Shown here: piece by piece, positions 23,078-33,630 of the stretch | Layout: every line of letters starts with the position of its first letter | Numbering within the stretch: the stretch's first letter is position 1 | Origin: Budorcas taxicolor | Taxonomy: Eukaryota > Chordata > Mammalia > Artiodactyla > Bovidae | DNA length: 64,000 nt | Direction of reading: 5' to 3' | Assembly: GCF_023091745.1 (NCBI RefSeq) | Contig: NC_068930.1 | Span: 12,794,262-12,858,261 of the forward strand | Notes under the pieces: generated by a model | Databases searched by the model: none | Seen by the model: only the letters and a program-made list of their open reading frames with translations | Told to the model about the DNA's origin: nothing | Position numbers and translations under genes: made by a program

Positions 23078-23660
23078 CTTCACTTCTGCCCCAGTCCAAT
23101 CTGTTCTCCTCCCGGCATCCAGAGTGCTATCTGTAAAATCAAAATCAGACCACCCTTACTTTGGGGACTCAATGTCCTTTTCTTACTCTTAGAAGAAAAT
23201 CTCAAGCTCTTCCATGGACTTTCAGGCCCATAGCCACTGGTGCCTGTGTCCCCTCCCCATGGGCTCCTCCTCAGTCCTCTCCCCTCATTCCCTGTGCCCC
23301 AGCCACACAGGTGTTCTTTGGGTCCGTGATCAAACCAAACTTACTCCCCACATCCTTTCACCTACCACTGTTTCTGTCTGGACATTCCCCCTGATTGTGG
23401 GGTCTCAGCTCCAACATCGCCTCCTCAGAGAACTTCTCTGAACATCCCATCCAACGTGCGCCCTCTCCACCTCCAGTCTCTATTTATCATAGTACATTTT
23501 TTTAGATGCTTTATCATTGTGTGAAGTGCTCTTGTTTATTTGCCTGCTTGCTTTTTACCCTACACAAGTGCACAGGCTCTGACTGGTCCCTGCCGTATTC
23601 TCAACAGCTAAGATATCGTCTGGAACATAGTCGGGACTCCATAAACATTTTAAATCAGTG
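23078..23660 (+). mobile_element. L2 LINE 3' region
   Basis: A long, old sense L2 remnant. Blocks in the expected order are: ctatctgtaaaatcaaaatc, gccccagccacacaggtgtt, ggtctcagctccaacatcgc, cctcctcagagaacttctct, and a 3' end gtctggaacatagtcgggac followed by tccataaacatt. Confidence 0.7.
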
Positions 23661-24014
23661 GTGGACGTTACGAGGTGAGCTGGTGCACGCTTTGTCTCAC
23701 CAACTCAGAGACGGGGAGAACATGTCTCCCAGTGGCCCTTTCAGTGGTTGGGACTGTGTTCTCCCTGGAAGAATAAAGTAAAATTTGTAAAACCAAGTAT
23801 CTCTAGCTCATGAGGTGGGTGCAGACTCCAGAAAGTTTTGAAAGGAAGAAGTAGGGTCCAAGTAGACTTCACTGATGTCAACACTCAAATCACTCAAGGT
23901 CAGGATGACTTTCTTGACCCAAGAAAGAGAAAGATACAGGATCAAAAAGGATCAAAGCAGTGAGTATAAAGAGAATCACGAGCTGGCCCTGGGTGTGACC
24001 ATAGCTTAGACAGA

Positions 24015-24165
24015 GAGAATTTCTCTCTCTCAGATTTGAGTTTCTTGTCAGTGAAATGGAAATTGTGGCAATGATTGTCACCCATGGGGCTTATTGAAAG
24101 AACTAGATCAAATTGATGAGAAAAAGTTCTAGTATGTAATATGCACTCAAAAAATAATAGTTTCC
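24015..24165 (+). repeat. MIR SINE remnant
   Basis: Diverged MIR: agtttcttgtcagtgaaatg, a gaaagaactagatcaaattg block, and gtatgtaatatgcactcaaa. Confidence 0.5.
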
Positions 24166-24239
24166 TTACCTCATTTTCAGAAATCACATCAATGATGATG
24201 CTTTTGGCATAAGTGAACCCCTAACTAAAATGAGTTTGC

Positions 24240-24925
24240 ACAGCATGAGCTTATTTTCCTCACATAACCTGATATTGGAGAAGGTGGTCCAGGGCCCAGC
24301 CCCCCAGGTAGATGTGCATGAGGTTCTGTCCACCGTCCCCACACAGGGACAAACCATCGCCCTGGCTTCCATCATCCTGTCTCCCAGGGCAACAGCTGAA
24401 GGATGCAGGAAAAGGCAGGGAAGGGACTCCTCTCCTCTCTTGCTGTGTCTGTATGTGTGTCAAACAGAACAGAACCTTGGATGTGTCTTTTCTCCCTTTG
24501 ATGTCTTCCCTCCATCATTCACCTGCTCTGCTCTCTGGAGGCTTATCTTCCTGGACCTGGGTAGCTTCCCTTGGCCTCTGTCTTTCAGCTGCATTTGGCT
24601 CCCTCTCCACTGTGTCCCACTTCTAGTGGGCTGCGTACCTTAACCAAAGGCCACAGCTCCTGTTGGGTGGCCCTTTCGCCCCATGAGAGCCAGTCTCTCT
24701 GGGTTCTGGAGACCTTTTCGTATACTCCCTTGCAATCTCTGAATGGTAATGACTCCCCATGACTCAATCCTACAGTGAGACCCCTTAACCATCCTTTGTA
24801 AGCTTCCCTTAATCCTTACCCAGCTTGGATCTCTGTAAATAGCACTTTATTAAAATCTTCTTAATTACCCTGTTGGAATGAGTCATCTATTTCCTGCTGG
24901 GACCCTGACCGGGACAGGAAGAATC
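24240..24925. repeat. Old L1M-type LINE 3' region (tentative)
   Basis: The right end (gtaaatagcactttattaaa, then atttcctgctgggaccctga) matches the recurring 3' end of an old mammalian LINE. Upstream text (cacataacctgatattggag onward) also fits. Subfamily and orientation not assigned. Overlapping frames of 60-137 codons here are chance products. Confidence 0.4.
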
Positions 24926-25130
24926 ATTTCTCTCAGAAATTGACCAAGGCTCCCATCCCTCCTCCCACCTACCCCAAGTGAAAAAAACAAAAATAAAATC
25001 TTTTCTCCAGACCTCACTCTAGGATTGGATCACACAATAAAGCCTGGGAAAGCAAGTATCTGACATTTCCCAATAATCACCTTGGGATGATTATTGCTCG
25101 ACAACTAATGATGTCTGCCTCAAGGGTACT

Positions 25131-25265
25131 TCCTGGAGAAGGCAATGGCAACCCACTCCAGTACTCTTGCCTGGAAAATCCCATGGATGGAGGAGCCTGG
25201 TAGGCTGCAGTCCATGGGATCGCGAAGAGTCGGACACGACTGAAGCGACTTAGCAGCAGCAGCAG
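25131..25265 (+). mobile_element. Bov-A/Bov-tA SINE with exact target-site duplication
   Basis: A truncated sense SINE running from tcctggagaaggcaatggca to a (AGC)n tail. A perfect 10-bp direct repeat, caagggtact, flanks it at 25121-25130 and 25266-25275. The perfect duplication and low divergence point to a relatively young insertion. Confidence 0.93.
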
Positions 25266-25275
25266 CAAGGGTACT

Positions 25276-25585
25276 CCAGCTCCTTACCAAGAGAAGAAAT
25301 AATGTCATGGGCAGAGTAGGACAGAAAGGCCCATCAGGTGGCCCTAAGCCCAGTTTCGTGGCAGCCAGCAGGAACTCATTTGGCTCACAATTTGCCAGCA
25401 GTCACTGTGGTTATGGTGGTGGTGAGCAGCAAGAAACTATTCCAAAGGAAGACCAGGGAACATGTCAGAAGGCTGCCAGCCACTTGCTACAGGCTTATGG
25501 ATGTCCCCTCACACCAACATCAATAGTGAGGGGAGATGTTAACAGGGCAGAGGGACTTTCAGATCCTCACGAGCAAGCTTTGCTC
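25276..25585. other. Unassigned stretch
   Basis: Part of a 181-codon frame (25307-25852) whose second half is antisense SINE; the first half has no recognisable product. Confidence 0.35.
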
Positions 25586-26289
25586 TTCAAAAGTGAAAGT
25601 GAAAGTTGCTCAGTCACGTCCGACTCTTTGCAACCCCATGGACTATACAGTCCATGGAATTTTCCAGGCCAGAATACTGGAGTGGGTAGCCATTCCCTTC
25701 TCCAGGGGATCTTCCCAACCCAGGGATCGAACCGAAGTCTCCTGCATTGCAGGTGGGTTCTTTACCAGCTGAGCCACCAGGGAAGCCCAAGAATACTGGG
25801 GTGGGTAGCCTATACACTCCATGGAATTCTCCAGGCCAGAATATTGGAGTGAATAGCTGTTCCCTTCTCCAGGGGATCTTCCCAACCCAGGGATCGAACC
25901 CAAGTCTCCTGCATTGCAGGTGGGTTCTTTACCAGCTGAGCCACCAGGGAAGCCCAAGAATACTGGGGTGGGTAGCCTATACACTCCATGGAATTCTCCA
26001 GGCCAGAATATTGGAGTGAATAGCTGTTCCCTTCTCCAGGGGATCTTCCCAACCCAGGGATCGAACCCAAGTCTCCTGCATTGCAGGTGGGTTCTTTACC
26101 AGCTGAGCCACCAGGGAAGCCCAAGAATACTGGGGTGGGTAGCCTATACACTCCATGGAATTCTCCAGGCCAGAATATTGGAGTGAATAGCTGTTCCCTT
26201 CTCCAGGGGATCTTCCTGACCCAGGAGTTGAACTGGGGTCTCCTGCATTGCAGGCGACTTCTTTACCAGCTGAGCTACCCAGAGAAGCC
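25586..26289 (-). mobile_element. Tandem Bov-tA array, 167-bp period
   Basis: Four antisense Bov-tA head-containing units in a row: a founding unit (25586-25790), unit A (25791-25957), unit B (25958-26124) and a diverged terminal unit C (26125-26289). Units A and B look identical over 167 bases. All joins are the same: gggaagccca followed by agaatactgggg. Three reading frames repeat with the 167-base offset. This is a SINE turned into a minisatellite, either by replication slippage or unequal exchange, and is likely to vary in copy number. An assembly artefact is possible for the identical units. Confidence 0.93.
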
Positions 26290-26690
26290 CCACTTTTCAA
26301 ACTACAGCCAAAAAGGGAAGTGTGCTGTTACTTTGCCCCAGATTCTCTTATTTGGGTTCCCACGCAGACAAAATAAAAAATCCTTGGGCCAGAGGTGGAA
26401 AGTGCATCACCTGCATTTACACACACAACATATGAGTAACTCTTAATCAGCCTGAGCTGATGGAGACACCGGAGATAAATTGGGACCTGGAGGGAATATT
26501 CAGATGGTCATCTATTTTGATCAGGTGCATCACACAGTGTTACATTTCTTCTTTTTTTTTTGAATCGCCAGCATTAAAATATCACCCTGTCCTCTGCCTT
26601 AATAAGTAATTTCGTTGTTTGTTTTGTGTTTTAGGTTTGCATATCTTTGCTTTGTTTTAGAAAAAAAAAAAAAGAGTCCTGGCTTTTGAG
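26290..26690. other. Unassigned stretch
   Basis: Contains short T and A homopolymer runs (about 26547-26561 and 26660-26674) and nothing else recognised. Confidence 0.35.
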
Positions 26691-26691
26691 T

Positions 26692-26894
26692 GAGTGAGGG
26701 CTCAGTCAGGTCCGACTCTGTGACCTCATAGGTGGTAGCCCACCAGGCTCCTCTGTCCAAGGAATTTTCCAGGCAGGAATACTGGAGTGGGTTGCCATTT
26801 CCTACTCCAGCAAATCTTTATGGCCCAGGGATGGAACCTACGTCTCCTCTATTGACAGGTAGATTCTTTATCACTGCACCACCTAGGAAGCCCA
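26692..26894 (-). mobile_element. Bov-tA SINE
   Basis: Antisense element: gctcagtcaggtccgactct, ccaggcaggaatactggagt, and the head complement accacctaggaagccc. Confidence 0.92.
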
Positions 26895-27109
26895 TAGTGG
26901 AAATGAAGAGAAAAGATCTTAAGGTAAAATAGGATGTATTCAGCCATTGAATATATATGTTATCTGTCCAGCCGCCATGAGTGTTGCATGTAATTTTGAT
27001 TTCCATGGCTCTTCCTTTGTTCATAAGCCGCTTACGACAGCAACTAAGATTGCAAAATATACACAATGTAAGACATATATTTACCTTGTTTATTTGGTGT
27101 GTCACCTAC

Positions 27110-27203
27110 TATGCAAAGGCAGGGATTTCTGACTGTCACGCCCCCTGCTGTATCTTCAATACCTAGAACGGTGGCTCAAACATAGTAGGTGCTCAGTAAA
27201 CAT
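27110..27203 (+). mobile_element. L2 LINE 3' end, split by BovB
   Basis: Sense L2 3' terminus: gcaaaggcagggatttctga, cctgctgtatcttcaatacc, acatagtaggtgctcagtaa. The expected continuation (acatttgttgact) appears only after the BovB insertion, at 27585. Confidence 0.75.
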
Positions 27204-27582
27204 GCTTTTGAACTGTGGTGTTGGAGAAGACTCTTGAGAGTCCCTTGGACTGCAAGCAGATCCAGCCAGTCCATTCTGAAGGAGATCAGCCCTGGGATTT
27301 CTTTGGAAGGAAAGATGCTACAGCTGAAACTCCAGTACTTTGGCCACCTCATGCGAAGAATTGACTCATTGGAAAAGATTCTGATGCTGGGAGGGATTGC
27401 GGGCAGGAGGAGAAGGGGACGACAGAGGATGAGGTGGTTGGATGGCATCACTGACTCGATGGACGTGAGTCTGAGTGAACTCCAGGAGTTGGTGATGGAC
27501 ATGGAGGCCTGGCGTGCTGCGATTCATGGGGTTACAAAGAGTCGGACACGACTGAGCGACTGAACTGAACTGAACTGAACTG
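27204..27582 (+). mobile_element. BovB LINE 3' end inserted in L2
   Basis: Low-divergence 5'-truncated copy from gcttttgaactgtggtgttg to the gaactgaactgaactgaact tail. A 6-bp direct repeat aaacat flanks it (27198-27203 and 27583-27588), and the interrupted L2 sequence resumes exactly across it. Its coding frame (27189-27563) is open from truncation to the stop. Confidence 0.93.
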
Positions 27583-27589
27583 AAACATT

Positions 27590-28159
27590 TGTTGACTATA
27601 GGATTGTGTTTGTGGATGTGTGAATGGCTATAGGTAACTTCTGACATTGACTGTTGCCTGGAGTTTGGGCAATAGCTCTCTCACCATCTCACTCCACTCT
27701 TTACCAGAGAAGATGCTCAGACTGTCCAGTGAATAAGTAAGAAGGCCAGGGCTCGTTTGGAAATTCTCATATGCCTGAGGTCTCTCAAGTCCCCAGATGG
27801 AGAGATCTAGCCAGAGTCTTCTATATTGATAACTCTCAGATGTCTCAGAGTGATGGCTGAGCAGGTAAATATATAGCTGTGAGCAAAGAAGGTATTTTAG
27901 AATAGCCCTCTGGAATATTACCTTCTACTGGTTCAGAGGGTGTGATTTCTGTTGACAAGGATCTGGAAGCAAGTATCTGGTCAAATATGACCACCATATT
28001 TGACAAAACTCTGAGGCAGATGATTGATCCGTTTTTGTTTTTGTTTTCCAGATAGTGGCAGTGTTTCAAAGACTAAGTCAAGGAGTAAAGCCCAGTAAGA
28101 ACTGCTCATTATGGGTGACAAAAGGAAGCCAGGATGAAGAAGAGAAGCCTCTATCCTTT
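27590..28159. other. Unassigned stretch
   Basis: Nothing recognised beyond the L2 terminus at its left edge. Confidence 0.35.
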
Positions 28160-28345
28160 CATACCACTGGTGAAGAATCTGCCTCCACTGCGGGAGACCC
28201 AGGTATGATTCCTGGGTCAAGAAGATCCCCTGGAGAAGTGAATGGCAACTCACTCCAGTATTCTTGCCTGGAAAATCCCATGAACAGAGGAGCCTGGTGG
28301 GCTACAGTTCATGAGGTCACAAAGAGTCGGATATGATTGAGAGAC
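28160..28345 (+). mobile_element. Bov-tA SINE
   Basis: Sense element: accactggtgaagaatctgc, ggtatgattcctgggtcaag, ttcatgaggtcacaaagagt. The first bases of the tRNA-like head are missing. Confidence 0.9.
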
Positions 28346-29412
28346 CATCACTTCCACCACTGACCTCAGGAAGACTGGTCAAATGTAGTTTCATAACCAC
28401 TTGCAGGGTCCTGCATTCACATACTCCCTGCCTTGGTGAACACACCATATTGCTTCATTCAGAACGCAAAGGTGTTGCTCTCAAATGCTCTCATTAGAAG
28501 CATCCTTCATGTCTGTTACCCTAGATGCCTCTTCCTGGTCTGTGCCACCCTCTGGGAGTTCGTGCATTGTACAGCAACAATCACTTAAGTGAAACCCAAA
28601 GCTAGGCATCTGACAAGATGACCCCAATATCCACCAAAAGCTTGGCTATAAATTTCTACTCTTTTTTTATTATATCAAAGACTCTCAAATTATTTGTCTC
28701 ATGACCTCTTTACACTCTTAAAAATTAAGAACTCGAAGGTTCTTTCTTAACATTTGTTAGATGTGACAATATTTACAGAATTAGCAAATAAAATTGAGAA
28801 GTCCTTAAAATATTAATTTTAAATCTGTATCAGAATAACCAAGATAAACCATCATATGTTAACATAAATAAGGCATTTTTAATGAAAGGTAATATTTGGC
28901 AAAACAAAACAAAAACAATGAGAAGAGTAGGATTGTTTTATGTTTTAACAAATTCATTTAAACTTCAGTTTAATACCCCAAAAAAATGGCTGAATTCACA
29001 TGGCTGCTTCTGCATTTTATGTAATGTGATATCACGTAACTTGCAGACTCTGGAAAGTCCCACTGTATACTCATAAGAGAATGAAATTTAGAAAGAAAAA
29101 AAAAAACCTCTTAGTATGATTATGAGCGTCATTTTGACCAATTTTCATTCATTCTTTTGAGTCTATTGTCTCCCTTCTCACTGAGGCTCTGAGCCAAAGG
29201 AATGGATGATCTTCTCTGGTGGAGGAGTAGAAAAATTCATTCTTCATGGTGACTACAGCACTCAGGACACAGAGACATAGCTTTCCATATCGTGACATTC
29301 TAGAGTCCATTCAATGTTAGTCTTCAGCATACTTCATCCCTGAAATTGCTTTTGCCAGTGGTGGAGTGAGGGTAGGAACAATGGATATACCACTCTAGCA
29401 AGAGCGGACCTT
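28346..29412. other. Unassigned AT-rich stretch
   Basis: No gene or named repeat recognised. Confidence 0.35.
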
Positions 29413-29560
29413 CCAGGAATTCCCTGGCAGTCCGGAGGTTAGGATTCTGCGCTCTCACTGCCAAGGGCCTGGGTTTAATCCCTGATCAGGGAATTAAGAT
29501 CCTGCATGCCACAGGGCATGGCCAAAATAATAATAATTAATTAATTTTTAAAAAGAAAGT
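29413..29560 (+). mobile_element. CHR-type SINE
   Basis: Sense tRNA-Glu SINE: gaattccctggcagtccgga, box B in ggtttaatccctgatcaggg, catgccacagggcatggcc, and an AT-rich tail. Confidence 0.8.
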
Positions 29561-29675
29561 AGAACTCCAGGTTATAAGGGCAAGCTGCAGCACAGTCGGG
29601 TTTCCCTGTCTCCCAATCTGCCCGGACCACAGGTGAAATAATAACATTGTATGAAATCGGGCAACCTACAGGGGA

Positions 29676-29816
29676 GCTGGCATCCAAAAGTATCCATTTC
29701 AACCTGAAGATAAGGTACTTTTCAGGATTGTATTCCTTTCAGAAATGATATGGAAAAAAACAACTGTGCTGATACTTGTTTCTTCATAACAGTTCATCAG
29801 AAGCTTGCAGCAAGTA
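29676..29816 (+). repeat. Tandem duplication, unit 1
   Basis: A 141-bp unit beginning gctggcatcc whose diverged copy follows directly. Shared blocks include ccatttcaacc, a tttcagaaatgata block, an attctt/cattt stretch and a ccagaag/tcagaag block. Not part of any family I recognise. Confidence 0.6.
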
Positions 29817-30150
29817 GCTGGCATCATGAGAGTACCATTTCAACCCCAAGGCAAAGTATTTTTAAGGGCTGTACTACTGTCAGACTCTGTGTGACTGGAC
29901 CCCACCAGGCTCCTCTGTCCATGGGATTCTCCAAGCAAGAATACTGGAGTGAGTTGCCATGCCCTCCTCCAGGAGATCTGACCTGCTCAGGGATTGAACC
30001 CACGTCTCTTGCATCTCCTGCATTGGCAGGCGGGTTCTTTACCAGCTGAACCACCAGGGATTCCCTTCTTCTTTCAGAAATGATACTAAACAAAGCAATA
30101 GGGTAGACATCTGCTTCATTTTAAGAATTAACCAGAAGTTTTCAAGGGAA
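29817..30150 (+). repeat. Tandem duplication, unit 2, split by a SINE
   Basis: The second copy (29817-29875, beginning gctggcatca) resumes at about 30063 (ttctttcagaaatgatacta) after the Bov-tA at 29876-30062 and runs to about 30150 (aaccagaagttttcaaggg). The duplication must be older than the SINE. Confidence 0.6.
29876..30062 (-). mobile_element. Bov-tA SINE inside duplicated unit
   Basis: Antisense element: cagactctgtgtgactggac, ccaagcaagaatactggagt, and the head complement gctgaaccaccagggattcc. A tcttgca/tcctgca duplication inside gives a slightly longer head. Confidence 0.92.
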
Positions 30151-30376
30151 AGGGAAGAGGAGGCTCCCTCAGAAGTGTGCTTAAAGCTTCTCTGCTTACC
30201 CTAAATGGAATTTCACAGAGTTTTGAGGGACTCAGAGTGTCCCCAGCCTCCAAATGGCCACAATCCAGCTTTGTGATTTAGGAGAGGAAGTAGCTGCTTG
30301 CAGAAACTCTGAGTCAATCCTGCTTCCCACAACTATCTGCCTAATTAGAAAATTCATTTTTAAAAATATCTTTTAT

Positions 30377-30505
30377 TGAACTTCCCTTGTAGTCCAGTGG
30401 TTAAGACTCCATTCTTCCACTGCAGGAGGCACAGATTCAATCCCTGGTCAGGAAAGTTCTACAAGCTGTTTGGTGTAAAAACAAAATATAAAAATAAAAA
30501 ATAAA
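30377..30505 (+). mobile_element. CHR-2-type SINE
   Basis: Sense: gaacttcccttgtagtccag, gattcaatccctggtcagga, then an A-rich tail with aaaaataaaaaataaat. Confidence 0.82.
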
Positions 30506-30840
30506 TTATCTTTTATTCATATAAAACAAAATTATGATGAATATTCTTATAGTTAAACTTTGGGGCACATTTATGATTGTTTATAATAGTAGTCCTAGCT
30601 TCATTAAAGAAGGAAAGGAAATGGTCCAGCCAAAGAGAATGATCTAAGTTCATGACAGTGTGAAAATAGCAAGTGTGGGTGAACTTCTTAATGCAGGCCT
30701 GAGACATGGCAGGTTCTCAACAAAACACTATTTGTTTATTGCAACCATAATGTGGTGATCTGGGTCATACGCAGGTATTTTTAAAGATGGGTGAAATAAA
30801 AGGAAATGCCATTGAAACCGGTCCACAATATACTATGAAA
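30506..30840. other. Unassigned AT-rich stretch
   Basis: Nothing recognised; a gcaggttctcaacaaaacac block at about 30709 hints at a MIR end but is too short to call. Confidence 0.3.
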
Positions 30841-31049
30841 TGGGCTTCCCACATGGCTAAGATGGTGAAGAATCCACCTGCAATGCAGGAGACCTGGGTT
30901 CAGTCCCTGGGTGAGGAAGGTACCCTGGAGAAGGAAATGACTTCCCACTTCAACATTCTTTCCCAGAGAATTCGATGGACAGAGGAACCTGGAGGGCGAC
31001 CATCCATGGAGTCACAAAGACTCGGACACAACTGAGCAACTAATACTTA
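30841..31049 (+). mobile_element. Bov-tA SINE
   Basis: Sense element: gggcttcccacatggctaag, gggttcagtccctgggtgag, cggacacaactgagcaacta. It abuts an antisense BovB. Confidence 0.92.
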
Positions 31050-32082
31050 TCAGTTCATTTCAGTCACTCAGTCGTGTCTGACTCTATGTGATTCCATGGA
31101 CTGCAGCACACCAGCCTTCCCTGTCCATCACCAACTCCGGAGCCTGCTCAAACTCATGTCCATCGAGTTGGTGATGCCATCCAACCATCTCATCCTCTGT
31201 CGTCCCCTTCTCCTCCTGCCTTCAATCCTTCTCAGCATCGGGGTCTTTTCCAATGAGTCAGTTCTTCCCATCAGGTGGCCAAACTATTGGAATTACAGCT
31301 TCAGCATCAGTCCTTCAAATGAATATTCAGGACTGATTTTCCTTACTGGCTGGATCTCCTTACTATCCAAGGGACTCTTAAGAGTCTTCTCCAACACCAC
31401 AGTTCAAAAGCATCAATTCTTCTGTGCTCAGCTTTCTTTATGGTCCAACTCTCACATCCATACATGACCACTGGAAAAACCATAGCTTTGAGTAGATGGA
31501 GCTTTGTGGGCAAAGTAATGTCTCTGCTTTTTAATATGCTATCTAGGTTTGTGATAACTTTTCTTCCAAGGGGCAAGAGTCTTTTAATTTCATGACTGCA
31601 GTCACCATCTGCAGTGATTTTGGAGCCCCTCCAAAATAAAGTCTCTCACTGTTTCCATTGTTTCCCCATCTATTTGCCATGAAGTGATGAGACCAGATGC
31701 CATGATCTTCTTTTTTTGAATGTTGAGTTTTAAGCCAACATTTTCACTCTCTTCTTTCACTTTCATCAAGAGGCTCTTTAGTTCCTCTTCGCTTTCTGCC
31801 ATAAGGGTGGTGTCATCTGCATATCTGAGGTTATTGATATTTCTCCCGGCAATCTTGATTCCAGCTTGTGCTTCTTCCAGCCTGGCATTTCACATGATGC
31901 GCTCTGCATAGAAGTTAAATCAGCAGGGTGACAATATACAGCCCTGACGTACTCCTTTCCCAATTTGGAACCAGTCTGTTGTTCCATGTCCAGTTCTAAC
32001 TGTGGCCTCTTGACCTGCATACACATTTCTCAGGAGGCAGGTCAGGTGGTCTGGTAGTCCCATCTCTTTAAGAATTTTCCAC
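31050..32082 (-). mobile_element. BovB LINE
   Basis: Antisense copy from cagttcatttcagtcactca to agaattttccac. It covers the C-terminal region, the YADD box (complement near 31808-31830) and part of the RT palm. Reading frames at 31343-31576, 31602-31802 and 31778-32026 (-) are fragments separated by frameshifts. Confidence 0.92.
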
Positions 32083-32289
32083 TATGAAGTAAAAATAATC
32101 ATTCCAAAATACTATGTGCTTTGTGATCTCATTTGGTTTTTAATATGCTAAAAACATTACAGTTTTGTGGTTTTTTTCTTCTAGTAATTTTATATATACT
32201 TTTGTAACTTTTTAATAAAAACTTCCTATCACATAAAAATATCCTGCTTTTTTCAATTAAAAAGAATCATAGATCTTAATTTTAAAAAT

Positions 32290-32435
32290 CTGAAAAAACG
32301 AAGATACAACAAATTTGAAAGAATTTTACAGTAAACATTCATACACCTAAGCCTAGTCTCTATCATTAATATTGTATATACAGTGTACTTGTTTGTCACA
32401 TATCTATGCATTTACCATCCTCTGTTCATCAACAA
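32290..32435 (-). mobile_element. L1M-type 3' UTR, left part
   Basis: Antisense old L1 3' UTR: acagtaaacattcatacacc, tatcattaatattgtatata, gtcacatatctatgcattta. It is split by a BovB and continues at 32745. Confidence 0.55.
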
Positions 32436-32744
32436 GAAGATCAAGCCAGTCCATCCTAAAGGAAATCAGTCCTCAATATTCATTGGAAGGACCGATGCTG
32501 AAGCTCCAATACTTTGGGCACCTGATGCAAAGAACTGACTCATTGAAAAAGACCCTGATGCTGGGAAAGATTGAAGGCAGGAGGAGAAGGGGAAGACAGA
32601 GGATGAGATGGTTGAATGGCATCACCGACTCAATGGACGAGTTTGAGTAAACTCTAGGGGTTGGTGATGGACAAGGGAAGCCTGACTTGCTGCAGTCCAG
32701 GGGGTCACAGAGTCAGACACGACTGAGCGACTGAACTGAACTGA
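32436..32744 (+). mobile_element. BovB LINE 3' end inserted in L1
   Basis: From gaagatcaagccagtccatc to gcgactgaactgaactga. Target-site duplication of 11 bp with one mismatch: ttcatcaacaa (32425-32435) and ttcgtcaacaa (32745-32755). Confidence 0.92.
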
Positions 32745-33000
32745 TTCGTCAACAATCTATCTAGTTTTTAAAATTTTTTTCAAAGTAATTGCAGACAATG
32801 CAATGCATTTCAAATAATTCAGCAGGCAGATGGTTAGTTAGACTTCTGTATTTTAAGTTTCTTACTTTGAGGTAAAATTTATATACAATGAAATTCAAAT
32901 CTTAGGTATACAATTAGTAAGTCTTGACAAATACCAACATTCATGCAGCCCTCTATAAAAATTTCATTTCTGATTAATTTTGTTAAAATGTTTTCCAGAA
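32745..33000 (-). mobile_element. L1M-type 3' UTR, right part
   Basis: Continuation with gcatttcaaataattcagca, ttactttgaggtaaaattta, tatacaatgaaattcaaatc and gtcttgacaaataccaacat. Confidence 0.6.
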
Positions 33001-33459
33001 GTGAAGCCCATTGATTTTTAAAGGAAGGAAAGTGTTCTACATTCAAGTATTTAATTTGCCAATGTTACTAAAGTTTTCTGCCTTTCAGGCTCCCTCCTTC
33101 AAATAAAATGCTATGACCCCAATGAGAGGTGGTACTTGGACCCTTCTTGGTAGCTTTAGTTGCAGATCAAGGCTCCACTGAGGCACGAGGTGGCTTGGGA
33201 ATGATCAAACTGGACAAACCTGTGGTTTTATCCAAGAGTGTTTCTGAAGGCAACATGTAGATTTTCAGCAGAGAATCCTTTCCTCCATCCCCTCTGGAAT
33301 GTCAGTTGTACTAGTAAAGAAGAACAGAAGTAGGATCTCAATAGAAAGTCTAGAAGCATAAAAGGAGCTGTCTCTCCTCCAGCCCCACCTGCCAAAGATC
33401 CTGGTGATTTGGGGTGAGGAAGACCAGAATCAGGTCTGTACCCTGCTGCTGACCAGATA
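33001..33459. other. Unassigned stretch
   Basis: Nothing recognised. Confidence 0.35.
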
Positions 33460-33630
33460 GGGAACCATGGCCAGATCTAGACATTCGCTGAGTCCATTTC
33501 CTCACTTACCAAGTGGGAGTCGTCATAGTACCAACTTCCTAGAGCTTTGTCAGCACTAAGTGAGATAATACACCTAAAAGCCTTTAGCACACTCCCTCAT
33601 GCTCAATAAATGTCAGCTCCTATTATATTT
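33460..33630 (+). repeat. MIR SINE remnant
   Basis: Sense MIR: gagtccatttcctcacttac, gtcgtcatagtaccaacttc, agtgagataatacacctaaa, and atgctcaataaatgtcagct at the 3' end. Confidence 0.75.

Noticed and set aside
25791..26289. Regularly spaced repeats resembling a CRISPR-type array
   Set aside because: The whole 167-bp unit repeats, with no short repeat/unique spacer pattern, and the unit is a ruminant SINE.
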